From Diplonema papillatum (Eukaryota > Euglenozoa > Diplonemea > Diplonemida > Diplonemidae): a stretch of DNA of 64,000 nucleotides. The notes beneath the pieces are model-generated. The model had not been told where the DNA came from. It searched no databases and worked only from the letters and a program-made list of their open reading frames with translations. Position numbers and translations under genes: made by a program. Position 1 is the first letter of the stretch. Each line of letters opens with the position of its first letter. Below, one piece after another: positions 62,401 to 64,000 of this stretch. The stretch lies in NCBI GenBank assembly GCA_030068145.1, contig JAPJBO010000026.1:124001-188000 (forward strand). The letters run 5' to 3'.

Positions 62401-64000
62401 TTCTGCAGATGCTTTTGAGCTACATTTATGTCTAGCTTTTCGTTCGTCTTCTTAACCATGGTTAAGTGCACGAACGGTGTCAGCCAAAACGTTTGTGACT
62501 GCGGATCTCCTCTGTATCTAGCGCAGGGGAAAGGGCGGGGGGCTTGGACCTGTTTCCGCGCTGCCTTGCGCTGCTGGCGGATCTCGATTTGGTGCATCAT
62601 TTTGAAGGCGGCGGCCCACTCCTCCGGCTTTTCCGTGTCGACGGGCGCCGCCTGCGTCTGCAGCTTGCTGTCGTCGGGGTACTTCAGCCGCTTTCGCTGC
62701 CGGCGCTTCTGCCGACGGACGTCGCGTTCTTTTTTCATCTCTTTCCACCTGTTTTCTTCGGCTTGAACCTCCTGCGAGTTTGGGCGTGTTTTAGCAGAGC
62801 AATAGGGCCTCCTTTGGAATCGGGTACTAAGAAACCAACCAGAAGTACAGAGAAAGAGATGCGTAGTTTTGTTTTATTCTTTTCCAGAAGTACAGAGAAA
62901 GAGATGCGTAGTTTTGTTTTATTCTTTTACTTGTTCGTTGTCGACCACTTGTTTTGTGTTGAGGTGTCATTCAGATGTAAATCTAAAGCCGCCCACGTCA
63001 AATTTTGTTAACAGCGGCTGCCAAAACTAGCCGTGACACAGAGAAAGAGTTATAGTGCAGGCACCAGCTCACCAAGGAATTTCCGGTATCCTCACTTCTC
63101 TTCGTGCTGCCACAGCCGGTTTTCAGGGTTTTAGGATTTTCATGCAACGGGAGAAACATGCAACTACGAAAAGGGATTTACTTGTAAGCCCACAAGGATA
63201 CCTGTGCAATGTGGACGCTTCCTGGCGTGTTTTTCACGCGCGTGATGGCCCACTCCTCCTGCATCTCGGCCAGAGACTGGTACGGGAGCTTGCGGGACCA
63301 CACGACGTGGATGAAGTCCTCCCCTATGACGTCAGCTTCGAGGGTCAGTTTCCCGACGGTGGTGAACCACACGGGCACGCTCCAGTTGCCCCAGTACGTG
63401 GTGCGCCCCGCCACCAGCAGGGGCCGCACCTCTATTTTGTACGTCTTCTCCGGCCCCAACCCCGCCATGAACCCGCCGAGCTGCGGCGACGGGGTGAAGC
63501 TCCGGGTGACCTGCGCTGCATTGCCGGACTGCGTGACGCAGACTTCGAGCTTGATGATGTCCTTCGCAACGTCGTTGTCATTCTTGACCAGCAGCAGCGC
63601 CGCATGCAGCTTCTGCTGCTGCTCGGCCGTCGCGGTTTCGACCGAGCGGATGACGGGCAGCCGGCTTTTCGAGTTCTGGTCTGCGAGGATGCCGTAGAAG
63701 GCGACGGAGTCCTCACCGACTTTCGACACCAAGATTTGCAGCTCGCGGATCAGCGCAATGGCGGCGTAGCCGTCGGACCAGTAAAAGTTCGAGTAGTCCG
63801 ACCACGCCGTTTCGTCCGCGAACTGCGCGATTTGCAGGAACCGGACGCGGTACCGATCCTGCGGCATTTCCGAGAAATAGTGGTGCGGCGTGACCGGCAG
63901 CGTCGACAGCTCGACGATCTCCGTCCGCTTCTCGGACAGCATCGTGGCCAAGAGGAAGTGGTGCACCTTCACAAAGCGGACCACGTTGATGTCATTCGCG
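56435..64000 (-). CDS. Giant fibronectin type III protein, N-terminus beyond right edge, at least three exons
   Basis: Exons 64000-63202 (open at the edge), 62771-62550 and 62176-56435 join in phase 0, giving 2253 visible residues. Several FnIII modules can be recognised by their strand pattern and Trp/Tyr core: YKIEVRPLLVAGRTTYWGNWS, YQVRVTYRATTTS, SVCVRVKVKGEYWGQWSEL, YRIAIKSHDKVG, and VVSVSHKGAVLSWTPPE near the middle. Between the first and next FnIII blocks lies a long, highly charged helix (EMKKERDVRRQKRRQRKRLK, KIEYIREMEESNAAKAQARS) encoded across the exon 2/3 joins. The last 550 residues are low-complexity Ser/Pro/Arg/Ala with many basic clusters. No signal or membrane segment is visible in this part. 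Intracellular FnIII proteins with coiled coils are often cytoskeletal or flagellar scaffolds in protists; this role is inference. Confidence 0.88.
62841..62930. repeat. 45-base tandem duplication in an intron, empty site of the foldback element
   Basis: AGAAGTACAGAGAAAGAGAT...TTTTATTCTTTT occurs twice in a row (62841-62885 and 62886-62930). The second copy leads into R1 and contains the single TTTGTTTTA (62913-62921) at the point where the foldback element is inserted in the 14.8-kb copy. Confidence 0.9.
62890..63030. repeat. Dispersed repeat R1, uninterrupted copy in an intron
   Basis: Matches 14825-14848 plus 16225-16345, sharing ATGCGTAGTTTTGTTTTA, CATTCAGATGTA, CTAAAGCCGCCCACGTCAAA and AGCGGCTGCCAAAACT. 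It lies in the first visible intron of the FnIII gene. Confidence 0.85.

Overview
The window is nuclear DNA of a protist, most likely a euglenozoan such as a diplonemid. (1) Every gene I can support, 15 confident or fairly confident models plus several weak ones, reads on the minus strand over all 64 kb, as in directional polycistronic gene clusters. (2) Several start codons lie 2-80 bases after a pyrimidine- or C-rich tract ending in AG with no coding exon upstream, as expected for spliced-leader trans-splicing. (3) Genes also carry conventional GT-AG cis-introns, mostly 120-600 bases, with donors of the form CAG|GTGTGT or GTATGT. Coding exons are GC-rich with a marked bias to G/C at third positions. 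The DNA between genes is nearer 50% GC and full of repeats. The species assignment is inference; the strand layout and introns are read directly.

Layout by falling coordinate, the direction of transcription. 64000-56435: a giant fibronectin type III protein, open at the right edge. 55200-52471: a 909-residue protein of unknown function. 51533-50647: a small three-exon gene. 49228-46637: a PGAP1-like GPI inositol-deacylase in two exons. 45660-44520: a probable F-box protein. 41581-40967 and 39965-39218: tandem paralogues of an 87-residue protein with identical exon lengths. 38451-36116: a divergent, probably inactive member of the isocitrate/isopropylmalate dehydrogenase family in five exons. 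34159-33580: NOP10 of the H/ACA snoRNP in two tiny exons. 33547-31913: a small, possibly mitochondrial protein. 31380-29391: a coiled-coil protein with two Tudor/KOW-like segments. 26514-23449: a 3-hydroxyisobutyrate dehydrogenase-family enzyme with an unusual C-terminal extension. 22402-21560: a secreted, probably GPI-anchored protein. 18662-17616: a Sel1-repeat protein. 14743-13535: an inosine/uridine nucleoside hydrolase. 11444-9882: an unknown 520-residue protein. 6060-2447: a membrane-anchored GT4-type glycosyltransferase in three exons. 694-1: an unknown protein cut by the left edge.

The spaces between genes hold an approximately 2.1-kb tandem array with a 737-base higher-order duplication, a foldback (Mutator-like) transposon with 9-base target-site duplications whose empty site is present elsewhere in the window, a 16-base minisatellite inside an intron, and at least four families of short dispersed repeats.

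The genes do not form one pathway. They are housekeeping and lineage-specific genes that probably share transcription. Two genes concern GPI anchors (the PGAP1-like enzyme and a probable GPI-anchored client), but nothing beyond proximity links them. Exon joins were chosen by hand from reading-frame phase and protein continuity, and transcripts are needed to confirm them.
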